From the NCBI GenBank assembly GCA_040905665.1, contig JBBDRD010000014.1, positions 62,001-126,000 of the forward strand: a stretch of DNA of 64,000 bases, given 5' to 3'. Under the pieces are notes generated by a model that was not told where the DNA came from, ran no database searches, and saw nothing but the letters and a program-made list of their open reading frames with translations. Each line of letters starts with the position of its first letter. The first letter of the stretch is position 1. The translations under genes and the position numbers were made by a program. Below, in pieces: positions 8,517 to 17,127 of the stretch. This DNA comes from DASVCN01 sp040905665. GTDB taxonomy: Bacteria > Deinococcota > Deinococci > Deinococcales > Trueperaceae.

Positions 8517-9554
8517 GTGAACGACAAGCAGAAGAGGGCGACCATAATCGACGTGGCCAAACGAGCCGGTGTTTCGATAGGCACGGTCTCGCGGGTCGTG
8601 AATACCCAGGCCGGGCCAGTAGCCACACGCCAGAGGGTGTTGGAAGCGATCGCCGAACTCGACTACGTTCCGAACCACGTCGCTCGCAGCCTCAAACGGC
8701 GCAGCACCGAGCAGATCGCGCTCGTCGTTCCGGACATCGCCAACCCGGTCTACGTGGCGATGGCGAAAGCGATACAGCAGGAAGCGAAGGAACGAGGCTA
8801 CCGGCTCTCGTTGATGAGTACCGACGATGCTCCCGGCGAAGAGGACTTCGCACTCGACAGCCTCGAGCAGAGACGCGTCGACGGTCTCATCATCTGCTCC
8901 CTCAAGCCCACAAAAAAGCTCGTCGAAAGATTGGAAGGCGTGCGCCAGCGGGTCTGCGTCGTCGGGCGGGTGCCGGAGGAGGCGCAGGTCGACAACGTGC
9001 GGGTCGACTCGACCGGCGGAGCTCAAGCGGCCGTGCAACACCTTCTCGATGGCGGCAGGCGAACGATCGGGTTCATCAACGGCGCCCCCGAAACGGTTCC
9101 GGCGGAGACACGCTTGACCGGGTACCGGCGGGCGCTCGAAGAGAACGGGCTGCAGGTCGACGACAAACTGGTCGTGAGCGGGGAGTTCAGCATGGCGGGC
9201 GGCTACCGAGCAATAGACCCGCTGTTCGCCGGGCGCAACGAGCTCGATGCGATCTTCTGCGCCAACGACGTGATCGCACTGGGAGCACTGAGACGCCTGC
9301 GGGAACTCGGGATCGGCGTTCCGGAACAGGTGGCGCTGGTAGGGATGGACGACATCGAACTGGGCAAGATCTCGACGCCCACACTGAGCACGGTCTCGCT
9401 ACTGGCCGAGGAACGTGGCCGGCTTGCGGCAGAGCTGCTGCTCGAGCGTCTTCTCGGCAGTGCCCCTGACGAATCCCGGAAGATAACTGTTACCCCCCGC
9501 TTGATAGTCCGCGAGTCGTCAACCGACTACATCCGCCATGGGGTGCCGGCATGA
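8517..9554 (+). CDS. LacI-family transcriptional regulator (second copy)
   Basis: A 345-aa repressor with the helix-turn-helix at about residues 9-29 (TIIDVAKRAGVSIGTVSRVV), a hinge beginning RSLKRRSTEQIALVVPD and a ligand domain ending LVGMDDIELGKISTPTLSTV. It starts at GTG 8517; nearby ATGs are out of frame or hit a stop. The stop overlaps the ATG of the first ADP-ribosylglycohydrolase gene (ATGA at 9551-9554), so the regulator heads the enzyme operon. Operators lie upstream at 8337-8350 and 8471-8484. Likely autoregulated and responsive to a sugar or glycoside released by the operon's enzymes. Confidence 0.93.
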   Translation: MNDKQKRATIIDVAKRAGVSIGTVSRVVNTQAGPVATRQRVLEAIAELDYVPNHVARSLKRRSTEQIALVVPDIANPVYVAMAKAIQQEAKERGYRLSLMSTDDAPGEEDFALDSLEQRRVDGLIICSLKPTKKLVERLEGVRQRVCVVGRVPEEAQVDNVRVDSTGGAQAAVQHLLDGGRRTIGFINGAPETVPAETRLTGYRRALEENGLQVDDKLVVSGEFSMAGGYRAIDPLFAGRNELDAIFCANDVIALGALRRLRELGIGVPEQVALVGMDDIELGKISTPTLSTVSLLAEERGRLAAELLLERLLGSAPDESRKITVTPRLIVRESSTDYIRHGVPA

Positions 9555-10558
9555 GCCCGGCCAAGTCGCCAGAACGCCTGCCGATCTCCGAATCCGCACG
9601 TGGTTGCCTGATCGGCCTGGCAATCGGGGACGCGCTAGGCCAGCCGACGGAAGGCTGGACTCCCGACGCGATCGCAGCAAAATGGGGCTACATCGAGGAT
9701 CTACCCGAGGGCACAGCAGCGGTGAGCGACGATACCGAGTACACCCTGTTCTCTGCCCGAGTCCTCATCGAGCACGGGCTGGGGGTTACCAGCGAACTGT
9801 TCGCCGACGCCTGGCTCGAGCAGATCGTTCCCCAGGAGGGCCCGTTCAAGGGCGCAGGCTTTAGCGAGATGGCCGCGATCGACAACCTGAAGCGCGGGCT
9901 CCGGCCGCCGCTTTCCGGACGGCACTACCACTGTTGGAGCGATGGCCTGGCGATGCGAGTCGCCCCATTCGGTATCGCTTCCGGCGGCGACCACCGGCTG
10001 GCTGCCCGGCTGGCACTCGAAGACGGCAAGGTGAGCCACGATGGCGAGGGGATCTACGCCGGGCAGGCGGTCGCCGCGGCCGTCGCTGCCGCCAGCCGTG
10101 GGGATTCGCTGGAAGAAGTCCTGGCCGCGGCGCACGAGGTAATCCCGGTCGACTCATGGACGGCCCGGAATCTGGACTTGACAGCGCGCCTGGGCGCCCA
10201 GGCAAGTGGTGCCCGGCAAGCGATACCGAGCCTGCACGACGCGCTCGCGGTGGATTACTACCCCTGGGCCGACCTGGCACCGGAAGCAGTGGGCCTGGCC
10301 TTCGGGCTGCTCGTCGCGGGCCGAGGCGATGTCGCGGGCACTCTCCTCGCCGCCGTCAACCTCGGTCGCGACTCCGACACCGTCGCCGCCATCATCGGCG
10401 CGATCCTGGGTGCGAAGCTGGGCCCGGCTGCCATTCCGGAACGGTGGCACAAGGTTATAGCCCCAGCCAGCGGGCGCTGCCTCGCCTGCGTCAGAGGAGC
10501 CGACCTGCTGGAGACGGCGGACGCGCTCGCCGGTCTGACCAGGACGGGGGCGTCGTGA
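9551..10558 (+). CDS. ADP-ribosylglycohydrolase-family protein (copy 1)
   Basis: The 335-aa protein has the all-helical, dinuclear-metal fold of ADP-ribosylglycohydrolases (DraG/ARH). It starts with SARGCLIGLAIGDALGQPTEG, has the metal-binding SDDTE at residues 59-63 and the second acidic motif GRDSDT with Asp274 and Asp276 near the C-terminus. All recognised ligand positions are present, so it should be an active hydrolase of an N- or O-glycosidic bond. It is the first of four such genes in a row and is coupled to the lacI upstream (ATGA) and copy 2 downstream (GTGA). The operon context with a sugar kinase suggests a metabolic glycoside rather than protein de-ADP-ribosylation; that is inference. 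Confidence 0.88.
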   Translation: MSPAKSPERLPISESARGCLIGLAIGDALGQPTEGWTPDAIAAKWGYIEDLPEGTAAVSDDTEYTLFSARVLIEHGLGVTSELFADAWLEQIVPQEGPFKGAGFSEMAAIDNLKRGLRPPLSGRHYHCWSDGLAMRVAPFGIASGGDHRLAARLALEDGKVSHDGEGIYAGQAVAAAVAAASRGDSLEEVLAAAHEVIPVDSWTARNLDLTARLGAQASGARQAIPSLHDALAVDYYPWADLAPEAVGLAFGLLVAGRGDVAGTLLAAVNLGRDSDTVAAIIGAILGAKLGPAAIPERWHKVIAPASGRCLACVRGADLLETADALAGLTRTGAS

Positions 10559-11562
10559 GCGGCAGCATCAGCGCAACCATGCGCGCCATGGTCGCGGCCG
10601 ACGGGCTGGCCTGGCAGAACCTCTACCGGCGCGCTCATCTCCTGCCCAGCTGGACGAGGCGCAAGCGAAGGGAGATCGAGGCCGAGCATGAGGTGCACGG
10701 CATCATCGACGAGGCTCTGCCTTTTACCCTGAACCAGCCCACGGCAGCTTTCCGCAATTCGCCGGGTGTCAATTCGGAATGGCTCGCCTTCCAACTGAAG
10801 ATCCTCATCGATAGCGGGGGCCGCTACGACCGGGAAGCAGCGATGGAGGCCTGGCGGGACCTGGCAGGGAGGCGTGACACATTGCGGCTCACCGTGGGCC
10901 AGCATGCCGCCCTCAAGAACATCGCCACCGGCGTCACGGCGCCTACGAGTGGTCACGACAACCCCCACTACTTCGACGACAGCGCCTGCTTCCGGGCAGT
11001 GGCGCTCGTATGCGCGAATCGTGGCGATTTACGGTCTGCGGTAGTGAGCGATGCAGAGGTCAGCAATGCCCAGGACGGGATCTGGGCAGCCCAGGCACTC
11101 GCTGCGGCCTTGCGAGTCGCCCTCGATGGCGCCGACGCCGGCACCGCCGTAACCCTCGCCCGCGAATCCGTGCCAGCCGGCAGTTGGTCGTCGATCGAGA
11201 TCGAGCGCGCGTTGAGTCATTCATCGGAGGCGGCCGGCCTGTTCGGCCTGATCGAGTGCCTCGCCAACGATTCGACTAACCACGCCTACGACTACGGCAA
11301 CTCAGCTCCGGAGACGCTCGCCATCACGCTCGCCATCCTCGACTTCACCGGCGGCGAGCTGCAGCCCAGCCTCCTGGCGGCACTCAGCCTGCCCAAGACG
11401 GCCGCTTCGGTCGCTCCAATGGTGGGCGCGCTTTGTGGCGCGCTGGGGACCGCCAACGAATTCCACTTCGAATCCGCGCCTCTTCAGGGGCTGGCGCTGC
11501 CGCACCTCGCCGGATTGCGGCCACTCTCGTTGCTCGACGAGCTGCTCACTTCCACGTTCTGA
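10555..11562 (+). CDS. Divergent ADP-ribosylglycohydrolase-fold protein (copy 2, acidic ligands lost)
   Basis: A 335-aa protein that begins at GTG 10555, overlapping the previous stop as GTGA; the longer upstream open frame is only overlap with copy 1. Family landmarks can be aligned: SEWL (residues 74-77) stands where SDDT is expected, YFDDSACFRAVAL matches the middle block, AEVSNAQDGIWAAQALAAAL matches the helix after the usual THxx motif, and LPKTAAS (279-285) stands in place of GRDSDTVA. The N-terminal GLAIGDALG block is also absent. Loss of both acidic motifs suggests a non-catalytic partner or a changed activity. The gene is full length and in frame, so it is probably retained for a purpose. 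Confidence 0.7.
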   Translation: MSGSISATMRAMVAADGLAWQNLYRRAHLLPSWTRRKRREIEAEHEVHGIIDEALPFTLNQPTAAFRNSPGVNSEWLAFQLKILIDSGGRYDREAAMEAWRDLAGRRDTLRLTVGQHAALKNIATGVTAPTSGHDNPHYFDDSACFRAVALVCANRGDLRSAVVSDAEVSNAQDGIWAAQALAAALRVALDGADAGTAVTLARESVPAGSWSSIEIERALSHSSEAAGLFGLIECLANDSTNHAYDYGNSAPETLAITLAILDFTGGELQPSLLAALSLPKTAASVAPMVGALCGALGTANEFHFESAPLQGLALPHLAGLRPLSLLDELLTSTF

Positions 11563-11606
11563 CGCGCCCCGGCCCAACCGTGGGCGCAGCGAAAGGATAT
11601 TGCTAG

Positions 11607-12758
11607 ATGGCAAAGACGATCAAAGATGGAGCCAGGGGTTGCGTCCTGGGACTCGCCGTGGGCGACTCCCTGGGCGGCTCGACCGAGGGCTACCCGCCGG
11701 AACAGATCCGTGAGCGGTTCGGTGGCTGGGTGACCGACATCGTCGGCCCCTTTCGGGAAGACTGGCAGACGGCGCGACCGGTATCGCCCTTCCACAAGGG
11801 TGACGGCCATGTCACCGACGACACCCTGATGACCCTGGCCCTCAGCAACGTTTACCTGAAGGTCCGAGAGCACCTCACTGCCTTCGACATGGCCGACCAC
11901 CTGATTCCCGAGATCGCCGACGAGGTCATCTTCATCCCCGAGCTGGAGCGCGAAACCGTACTCGTCAACCGGCTCTTCTTCGCCGAGAAGTACCTCCTCC
12001 ACCGCCTGCGGCATGCCCACGTAGATCCGCGTGAGGCCGGCGTGGGGAACGTGGTGAACTGCGGCGCCGCGATGTACATGGCGCCCGTGGGGATCGTCAA
12101 CGCCGGCAACCCGGAGGGCGCCTACGCCGAGGCGATCGAGATCTCGGGGGCGCACCAAGTGAGCTTTGGCCGTGAGGCAGCGGGAGTGATGGCGGCGGCC
12201 GTTGCCGAGGGACTGCGGCCCGGCGCCACCGTCGACTCGGTCGTCGACGTCGCGATAGCGCTGGCCAAGGACGGGACCCGCGAGGCGATCGTTCGAGTCA
12301 CCGCCGCGGCACGCAAGGTCTCCGGCTGGGAAGCTGCGATCCCGGTGTTGCGCGACGCTGTTCGCCCCTTCGATTCAGTGGGCGAGACCTACCGCGAGCC
12401 CGATTTCGACGCCCGGAAACCGAGCCGCAAGAACGCTATCGAGGAGCTTCCGGTGGCACTCGGAATGCTCGTCGCTAACGGCGGCGACTACACGGGTACG
12501 ATGCTCGGGGGCGTCAACTATGGGCGTGACTCCGACTCCATCGCACAGATGGGCGGATCGATTGCGGGAGCACTCCACGGCGAGTCAGCAGTCCCGAAGG
12601 GCTGGGCAGATAGGGTCTCCTCCGCCAGCCGTCGTGACTTCCGTTCGGTCGCCGACGGACTCGCCGAGGTCGCTCAGGAGGTCTTCGAGCGCGACCGGAG
12701 GCGCTGGGAGCGGCGAGCAGCGAGTTTCCCCGGGGCGAGAGTCGCGGTAGGGGACTAG
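11607..12758 (+). CDS. ADP-ribosylglycohydrolase-family protein (copy 3)
   Basis: A 383-aa family member with ARGCVLGLAVGDSLGGSTEG near the N-terminus, VTDDTLMTLAL (TDDT at residues 70-73) and YGRDSDSIAQ with Asp308 and Asp310. The metal-binding set is complete. It starts at ATG 11607, 44 bases after copy 2, with AAGGA at about 11591-11595. Its stop abuts the ATG of copy 4 (TAGATG). It has an insert after the first acidic motif relative to copy 1 (about 50 residues longer overall), so the copies are not recent duplicates and probably differ in substrate. Confidence 0.87.
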   Translation: MAKTIKDGARGCVLGLAVGDSLGGSTEGYPPEQIRERFGGWVTDIVGPFREDWQTARPVSPFHKGDGHVTDDTLMTLALSNVYLKVREHLTAFDMADHLIPEIADEVIFIPELERETVLVNRLFFAEKYLLHRLRHAHVDPREAGVGNVVNCGAAMYMAPVGIVNAGNPEGAYAEAIEISGAHQVSFGREAAGVMAAAVAEGLRPGATVDSVVDVAIALAKDGTREAIVRVTAAARKVSGWEAAIPVLRDAVRPFDSVGETYREPDFDARKPSRKNAIEELPVALGMLVANGGDYTGTMLGGVNYGRDSDSIAQMGGSIAGALHGESAVPKGWADRVSSASRRDFRSVADGLAEVAQEVFERDRRRWERRAASFPGARVAVGD

Positions 12759-14075
12759 ATGGTCAGAATTACCTGGCTCAAGCCGGAGGACCGGATCGAA
12801 CACGAGTTCAGGCAGCTCCGGGAGGAGGGCTCGGACCCGAGCGAGCTGGAGGAACGGTGGCGCCGGGGCAAAGACGAGGATCTCGCGAGGCAGCGCGAGC
12901 TGGCGCTGGAGTTGCTCGACTCGTCCGTTTCGCTGAGGCGCAACGACGACGATTTCGACGTATCGGCCTTCATTCGACGTGCCGCGCCGCCCGCAGTCAC
13001 TGGTTTCGATCGAGCTGAGCTTGCCGAGAAGCTGCAGGCCGCCTGGACCGGCCGCGCTGCGGGTTGCCTGCTGGGCAAGCCGGTCGAGAAGATCCCCAGG
13101 GAGGGCATCCGGGAGATACTGCAGAGCATCGGCGAGTGGCCGCTCCGCCGCTACTTCACCGCCGAAGGAGTGCCGGCGGAGGTCAGCGAACGTTATCCCT
13201 GGAACCGGGCCAGCCGCCCGACCAGCATGCGCGAGAACATAGAATGCATGCCCGAGGACGACGACCTGAACTACCCAATGCTCAACCTCCACGTGCTGGA
13301 GAACCACGGCCCCGATTTCACGACCGACGACGTCGCCACCGTGTGGCTGCAGATGATGCCGGTGCTGACCGTCTTCACGGCGGAGCGAGTGGCCTACGAG
13401 AACCTGCTGCACTACCTCCTCCCGCCCGAAACCGCCCTCCACCGCAATCCCTACCGCGAGTGGATCGGCGCCCAGATACGCGCTGATGTATGGGGTTGGG
13501 TTTCGCCGGGCGATCCGGGGCGTGCTGCCGAGCTCGCTTGGCGCGATGCCAGGCTGAGTCACAGCGCCAACGGCATCTACGGGGAGATGTTCGTGGCAGC
13601 GATGATCGCCAGGGCTTTCACGACCGACGACATGAGAGAGGTGATCGAGGCCGGCCTGGAGATGATCCCCGAGGAGAGCCGGCTAGCCGAGGCGGTTCGC
13701 TTCACCACCGAGCTGCCGTCGCGCGCCGGCGACTGGGAGGAGGCATGCGATCTCCTCTACGCCCGCTACGGCCACTACCACTGGGTTCACACCATCAACA
13801 ACGCCATCCTCGTCACGGCCGCCCTGCTCTTCGGCGAGGGCGACTTCGAGAAGAGCATCTGCTACGCCGTGATGGGCGGCTGGGACACCGACTGCAATGG
13901 TGCGACCGTTGGCTCGATCATCGGCACCATGTACGGACCGGGCTCGATTCCGAAAGCCTGGTCTGCCCCACTACGAAATCGTGTGCGTACCAGCCTCAAG
14001 GGTTTCGACAACTCGACGCTCGACGAACTCGCCGCCCGCACGCTGGCCCAGGTGCCCGAGCGCTACCTGGCCTAG
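12759..14075 (+). CDS. ADP-ribosylglycohydrolase-family protein (copy 4, long N-terminal extension)
   Basis: A 438-aa protein. Residues 1 to about 90 are a charged, helical extension; the glycohydrolase fold begins at about 92 with AAWTGRAAGCLLGKPVEKIP. The metal motifs are FTTDDVATVW (TTDD at 188-191) and GGWDTDC (Asp376 and Asp378), both intact. The ATG directly follows the stop of copy 3. The variant GGWDTDCNGATVGSI motif marks the larger subgroup often annotated simply as ADP-ribosylglycohydrolase in sugar-catabolic operons. The product is expected in the cytoplasm. The true substrate is unknown. Confidence 0.87.
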   Translation: MVRITWLKPEDRIEHEFRQLREEGSDPSELEERWRRGKDEDLARQRELALELLDSSVSLRRNDDDFDVSAFIRRAAPPAVTGFDRAELAEKLQAAWTGRAAGCLLGKPVEKIPREGIREILQSIGEWPLRRYFTAEGVPAEVSERYPWNRASRPTSMRENIECMPEDDDLNYPMLNLHVLENHGPDFTTDDVATVWLQMMPVLTVFTAERVAYENLLHYLLPPETALHRNPYREWIGAQIRADVWGWVSPGDPGRAAELAWRDARLSHSANGIYGEMFVAAMIARAFTTDDMREVIEAGLEMIPEESRLAEAVRFTTELPSRAGDWEEACDLLYARYGHYHWVHTINNAILVTAALLFGEGDFEKSICYAVMGGWDTDCNGATVGSIIGTMYGPGSIPKAWSAPLRNRVRTSLKGFDNSTLDELAARTLAQVPERYLA

Positions 14076-14087
14076 AGGAGGAAGCGC

Positions 14088-15332
14088 ATGGGAGACTTTC
14101 CCGGACAACCTCGTGCCGCCGCGGCCGGCCCGCTCGCCGGGCTCCGCATAGTCGACATGGCAACGATGATGGCGGCGCCCTGGGCGGCCACCTTCCTGGC
14201 CGACTACGGCGCCGACGTGATCAAGCTCGAGCACCCCAAGAGTGGCGATCACGCCCGCCAGTTCGGCCTCTCGAAAGAGGGCGAACCGGTGTTCTGGAAA
14301 ACGCTGGCGCGCAACAAGCGCTCCCTCTGCCTCGATCTCAAGAGCGAGGAGGGCCTCGGTGTCTTCGAGCGGCTCGTAAGCGGGGCGGACGTGGTCATCG
14401 AGAACTTCCGTCCCGGCGTGATGGAGCGCTTGGGGATCGACTACGACCGTCTGAGCGCCCTCAATCCCCGGCTGGTGATGCTGAGCGTCACAGGTTACGG
14501 CCAGGACGGCCCCTACGCCGACCGCCCCGGTTTCGGCACCCTGATCGAGGCGATGAGCGGCTTCGCCTACTCCAACGGCCATCCCGACGGTCCCCCTACC
14601 CTCCCGGCAATTCCTCTGGCCGACGGCGTAGCCGGCGCGTTCGGCGCGCTCTCGGTGATGATTGCGCTGCGTGAACGGGACGGCGACGGCAGCAAAGGCA
14701 GCGGTTCCGGCAGGGGGCAGCACATCGACATGTCGCTCTTCGAACCGCTTGCCCGGCTGATGGAGGGCCACGTGCTCGAGTACAGCGCTCTGGGTCTGGT
14801 CCGTGGACGACTGGGTAACGGCAGCCTCACCTCGGCGCCGCGCAACGCCTACCAGGCTCGTGATGGGGGCTGGGTGGCGCTGTCGGCCAGTGCCCAGCCG
14901 GTGTTCGAGCGACTGATGGGCGCCGTCGGCAGGCCCGAGCTGGTGGACGATCCCCGTTTCGCCAGCAACCACGCACGGATCGAGAACCGCGAGCTGCTCG
15001 ACGAGATCCTGAAGGAGTGGATCGGTGAGCGCGGCCGCGACGAGGTGATCGAGGTCCTCTCGGCCAGCGGTGCGGCCGTTGGGCCGATCTACGACGTCTC
15101 CGAACTCCTGAGCGACCGCCACGTTCGGGCGCGAGGGTCGTTTGAAACGCATCACGACCCCGTCCTCGGCGACGTCCAGGTCCCGGGGGTCGTGGCCCGC
15201 TTTTCGAGGACGCCGGGACGGGTGAGGCACCTGGGCCCGGCCAAGGGGGCGGCGACGGAAGAAATCCTCCGCGAGCTCGGTTACGACGATGAGGAGATCG
15301 GTCGGCTGCGGGAGTCGGGAGCGGTGGCGTGA
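14088..15332 (+). CDS. CaiB/BaiF (class III) CoA-transferase
   Basis: A 414-aa CoA-transferase that moves CoA between carboxylic acids through an acyl-aspartyl intermediate. Family motifs are LAGLRIVDMA, LADYGADVIKLEHP, NKRSLCLDLKSEEG, ENFRPGVMERLG and SVTGYGQDGPYADRPGF; the likely nucleophile is Asp179 in PLADGVAGAFGA. A GAGGAGG sequence precedes ATG 14088. The gene overlaps the CitE-like lyase gene by 4 bp (GTGA), so the pair likely activates a hydroxy-acid to its CoA ester and cleaves it. The presence of such a pair among glycohydrolases is unusual. The donor and acceptor acids cannot be read from sequence. Confidence 0.9.
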   Translation: MGDFPGQPRAAAAGPLAGLRIVDMATMMAAPWAATFLADYGADVIKLEHPKSGDHARQFGLSKEGEPVFWKTLARNKRSLCLDLKSEEGLGVFERLVSGADVVIENFRPGVMERLGIDYDRLSALNPRLVMLSVTGYGQDGPYADRPGFGTLIEAMSGFAYSNGHPDGPPTLPAIPLADGVAGAFGALSVMIALRERDGDGSKGSGSGRGQHIDMSLFEPLARLMEGHVLEYSALGLVRGRLGNGSLTSAPRNAYQARDGGWVALSASAQPVFERLMGAVGRPELVDDPRFASNHARIENRELLDEILKEWIGERGRDEVIEVLSASGAAVGPIYDVSELLSDRHVRARGSFETHHDPVLGDVQVPGVVARFSRTPGRVRHLGPAKGAATEEILRELGYDDEEIGRLRESGAVA

Positions 15333-16204
15333 GCAACCTGGGTATGCCTCGTTCGCTCCTCTACGTCCCCGCCCACAACGAAAAGATGATGGCCGGCGCA
15401 GCGCGACGCGGAGCAGACGCGATCATCCTCGACTTGGAGGACTCCGTGCCGGAGGCCGCCAAGGACGCGGCTAGAAAGCAGCTCGCCGAGTCGGCCCGGA
15501 AGGTGGGCGAGACCGGCGCGCTGGTGCTCGTGCGTACCAACGGGAGCTGGAGCCTCGCCTGGCGCGACCTGGAAGCGGCCGCGGCCGCTGGAGCCGGGGG
15601 TGTGATGCTGTCCAAAGTCGACTCGCCCGCCAAGGTCGAGGCGCTGGGTGGGTACCTGGTCGAGCTGGAGGAGCGGTTCGGTTTGCCGCCGCTGGCGCTG
15701 CTGTTGACAGTCGAGAGTGCCCGAGGCCTTTCTGCAGTTCAAGGGATAGCGGCGGCCCTGGCTCGTCTCCCCGGAGCGGGCGTCGGTCGCCTCACCGCCC
15801 TGGTGCCCGGCAACGAAGATCTGAGCCTCTCGCTGCACGTGGAGCCCTCGCCCGAACTGATGGCCGGCGCCCTCTGGCCCCTCTTCACCGCGGCCCGGGC
15901 TTACGGCCACGCTCTCATCGGCTCGGTCGGCAGCGGCGCCGACTACCGCGACCTCGAGGCTTACCGCAGGCGGGTGGAGCTGACGCGGTCGTACGGCTTC
16001 GAAGGAACGACCTGCATACATCCGGCGCAGGTTCAGGTCGTGAACGAGGCCTATCGCCCGTCGGACTCGGAGCTCGAATGGGCCCGCAAAGTAGTGGCTG
16101 CGTTCGAGGAACGCGGCGGTGACGCAGTAGGAGTTGACGGGCAGATGATCGACCGGCCGGTATACCTGCGGGCAAAGAGGCTGGTCGAGGAGGCGGGCAG
16201 ATGA
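15329..16204 (+). CDS. HpcH/HpaI aldolase - citrate lyase beta (CitE-like) family protein
   Basis: A 291-aa TIM-barrel lyase of the type that cleaves malyl-, citramalyl- or citryl-CoA. It opens with MPRSLLYVPAHNEKMMAGAARRGADAIILDLEDSVPEAAK, the classic CitE start (only partly cited: PRSLLYVPAHNEKMM), and has the LLTVESARG segment that supplies the metal-binding Glu and a PGNEDLSLSLH segment in place of the usual GAEDLAADLG. ED is kept but the second Asp is replaced, so activity may differ. GTG start overlaps the CoA-transferase stop. The next gene, a sugar kinase, overlaps by 4 bp. Substrate assignment would be guesswork. Confidence 0.85.
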   Translation: MSNLGMPRSLLYVPAHNEKMMAGAARRGADAIILDLEDSVPEAAKDAARKQLAESARKVGETGALVLVRTNGSWSLAWRDLEAAAAAGAGGVMLSKVDSPAKVEALGGYLVELEERFGLPPLALLLTVESARGLSAVQGIAAALARLPGAGVGRLTALVPGNEDLSLSLHVEPSPELMAGALWPLFTAARAYGHALIGSVGSGADYRDLEAYRRRVELTRSYGFEGTTCIHPAQVQVVNEAYRPSDSELEWARKVVAAFEERGGDAVGVDGQMIDRPVYLRAKRLVEEAGR

Positions 16205-17127
16205 ACGGCAAGGTCCTCGTCGTAGGCAGCGTAAACATCGATCTCGTCACCCGGGTAAAGAGGTTTCCCAGGCCCGGTGAGACTCTGCTTGGTTCGGACT
16301 ACGAGACCCACCACGGCGGCAAGGGTGCGAATCAGGCCGTTGCCGCTGCCCGGCTGGGTGCAGAGGTCTCGTTCCTGGGCCGGGTCGGCCGCGACGACTT
16401 CGGGCAACGCCTCCGTCGTGGGCTGTCCGAAGAAGGCATCGCTACAGGACGTCTCATCGATGTCGAAGGGGCCTCCGGCGCAGCCTTCATCACTCTGGAT
16501 GCGACCGGACAGAACACCATCATCGTCGCCCCCGGCGCCAACTCCAGGCTGGAGCCGGACGATTTGCCCGCGGAAGCCTTCAGCCAAGCCGACGTGGTCG
16601 TCCTCCAACTCGAGATCCCGACCGCGACGGTCATGCGCGGAATCGACCTGGGACGCCAGTCGGGCGTGAAGGTCATCGTCAACGCCGCCCCTGCCGGCGC
16701 CATGACGGTAGACGAACTCGCCGGCTGCGACCTGCTGGTGGTGAACGAGACGGAAGCGGCGACATTGCTTCCCGGCGGTTCCGCCGTTGAACCCGAGCGG
16801 CTGCTGGAGGCGCTCGGCGAGCGGTTTCCCGCGGTGGTTCTCACGCTCGGCTCGAAGGGACTACTTTGGCGCTCCGCCGGGGAATCGGGACGCGCGGAAT
16901 CGGGACGCGCGCGGGCGCACCCCGTGATCGTCGTAGACACGACCGCCGCGGGCGACGCCTTCGTGGGCGCGGCAGCAGCAGCGCTGGCGGGCGGCTCCGG
17001 CCTCGAGGAAGCGGTGCGCTTGGGGAACGCCGCGGGCGCGCTGGCGGTAACGAAGGCGGGAGCTCAGCCTTCCCTGCCCCGGCTCGAAGAGCTGCAGCGG
17101 CTGCTGGCGAGCGACCCCCACGCGTGA
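16201..17127 (+). CDS. PfkB-family carbohydrate kinase (ribokinase-like)
   Basis: A 308-aa cytoplasmic sugar kinase. The first PfkB signature is HHGGKGANQAVAAARLG (GGKGAN at residues 39-44) and the second is VDTTAAGDAFVGA with AAGDAF at 249-254 and catalytic Asp252. The N-terminus VLVVGSVNIDLVTRVKRFPRPGE (shown in part) and overall length match ribokinases. It overlaps both neighbours by 4 bp, placing it firmly in the ADP-ribosylglycohydrolase operon, where it probably phosphorylates the sugar (ribose or similar) freed by those enzymes. That link is an inference; specificity within PfkB is hard to read from sequence alone. Confidence 0.9.
   Translation: MNGKVLVVGSVNIDLVTRVKRFPRPGETLLGSDYETHHGGKGANQAVAAARLGAEVSFLGRVGRDDFGQRLRRGLSEEGIATGRLIDVEGASGAAFITLDATGQNTIIVAPGANSRLEPDDLPAEAFSQADVVVLQLEIPTATVMRGIDLGRQSGVKVIVNAAPAGAMTVDELAGCDLLVVNETEAATLLPGGSAVEPERLLEALGERFPAVVLTLGSKGLLWRSAGESGRAESGRARAHPVIVVDTTAAGDAFVGAAAAALAGGSGLEEAVRLGNAAGALAVTKAGAQPSLPRLEELQRLLASDPHA

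Noticed and set aside
9934..10554. Long open frame upstream of the second glycohydrolase-fold gene
   Set aside because: It overlaps the first glycohydrolase out of frame, has an Arg/Gly-rich shadow composition, and the GTG at 10555 gives a natural GTGA-coupled start.
16866..17123. N-terminal extension of the barrel-FGE fusion
   Set aside because: It lies inside the kinase gene out of frame and is Arg/Gly rich; GTG 17124 overlaps the kinase stop.
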